Source of the DNA: Aminipila terrae
GTDB taxonomy: Bacteria; Bacillota; Clostridia; Peptostreptococcales; Anaerovoracaceae
Reading direction: 5' to 3'
Length of the DNA: 64,000 bases
NCBI RefSeq assembly: GCF_010120715.1
Contig: NZ_CP047591.1
Coordinates: 3,162,001 to 3,226,000 of the forward strand
In this document: piece by piece, positions 63,675 to 64,000 of the stretch
How the letters are laid out: each line of letters opens with the position of its first letter
Position numbering within the stretch: the first letter of the stretch is position 1
Notes under the pieces: model-generated
What the model was told of the DNA's origin: nothing
Seen by the model: the letters and a program-made list of their open reading frames with translations, nothing else
Database searches by the model: none
Program-made: the position numbers and the translations under genes

Positions 63675-63709
63675 TTTTATAAATGAAATAGTATAATTTT
63701 TCAATAAGA

Positions 63710-63770
63710 TTGCTTCAGTATACAAATGATGCTATACTAAAATCAGGGTATTTATTACCCTGATTTTAGT
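63710..63770 (+). promoter_or_regulatory. Overlapping terminator and promoter
   Basis: ACTAAAATCAGGGTA (63736-63750) and TACCCTGATTTTAGT (63756-63770) form a perfect 15-bp stem followed by GTTTTTG, ending the permease. TTGCTT (63710-63715) with TATACT (63733-63738), 17 bp apart, drives the next gene, and its start point falls inside the left arm. Confidence 0.75.
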
Positions 63771-63785
63771 GTTTTTGAGGTTAAA

Positions 63786-64000
63786 ATGAAAAAAAGAATT
63801 GTTGTTCTTATCTTTGTAACTTTAATTTTTCTGACAATATACGTTAACAAGTTTTTGGAGCTTCAGTATAATGTGAACATAGCAGAATATATTCACTATC
63901 AATCAGACTATACTGCCCAGGAACGAAAAATTTTGAAAAATTATAGCCCGCTGATATATGGGGGTAATATTAATGAACCACCCCTGGGTATTTATTATGA
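63786..64000 (+). CDS. Truncated gene: membrane-anchored substrate-binding-domain protein
   Basis: The first 71 residues of a protein continuing beyond the window. One TM helix (about 4-21) is followed by an external domain with LKNYSPLIYGGNINEPPLGIYY. This resembles the start of a periplasmic solute-binding (bacterial extracellular family 3) sensor, often followed by a kinase or GGDEF domain. The ATG has GAGG five bases upstream. The identity beyond the sensor is not visible. Confidence 0.55.
   Translation, partial: MKKRIVVLIFVTLIFLTIYVNKFLELQYNVNIAEYIHYQSDYTAQERKILKNYSPLIYGGNINEPPLGIYY

Noticed and set aside
1..64000. CRISPR arrays, tRNA or rRNA genes, insertion sequences, prophage
   Set aside because: No regular repeat-spacer array, cloverleaf, rRNA signature, transposase or phage gene was found on reading both strands.

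Overview
The window looks like chromosomal DNA of a low-GC, anaerobic, motile member of the Clostridia. The support is AT-rich sequence with strong AGGAGG ribosome sites, and families typical of that class: a CD3324-like protein, a YjdF protein behind its RNA leader, a DUF6323/DUF6179 pair, a ferredoxin-flavin fusion, agmatine deiminase genes, hydrogenase maturation HypB and a methyl-accepting chemotaxis protein. I see no rRNA, tRNA, CRISPR array, insertion sequence or prophage. A species cannot be named from this.

Layout. 1-2.9 kb: end of hypB, then an HxlR regulator with small flavin and ferredoxin redox proteins and an azoreductase. 3-6.1 kb: a two-component system divergent from a secreted repeat protein, with 11-bp-spaced operator-like repeats between them. 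6.2-14.2 kb: a PadR regulator coupled to a membrane ferredoxin protein, a strongly structured RNA region ahead of a CD3324-family gene, a ceramidase-like hydrolase, a LysR regulator, O-acetylhomoserine sulfhydrylase, a GNAT-YoaP protein and a peroxiredoxin. 14.4-25.7 kb: a diguanylate cyclase, yjdF with its riboswitch, lipoproteins, a GH10-like secreted hydrolase, an ECF sigma/anti-sigma pair, sbcDC and a subtilase. 25.8-36.8 kb: an HD-GYP phosphodiesterase, DUF6323/DUF6179, a DnaA-box cluster, prfC, an HD protein, a B3/B4 protein, a cytosolic amidase, a VbhA-Fic toxin-antitoxin pair and two peptidases. 36.9-47.6 kb: an MFS exporter, cell-wall hydrolases, and a probable metal-uptake block (ZIP transporter, AraC regulator, two ABC half-transporters) whose promoters share a GTTAG-N6-CTAAC inverted repeat, then uppP. 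48-54 kb: an agmatine catabolism locus, aguR divergent from aguBDAC. 54-64 kb: a MalY-type lyase, DUF1858 and hemerythrin proteins, a chemotaxis receptor, a lipoprotein, a gingipain-family protease, an amino-acid permease and a truncated sensor gene.

The most striking global feature is that ten genes are interrupted by eleven single-base losses. Nearly all lie inside short G runs, and adding one G restores the family sequence. I read these as consensus-sequence errors, not real pseudogenes, and annotate each gene across its break. The best candidates for undescribed biology are two structured leaders (7690-7770 and 49273-49390), the shared operator around 40.8-43.1 kb, and the DnaA-box cluster with a promoter and terminator but no ORF at 28.9-29.2 kb.
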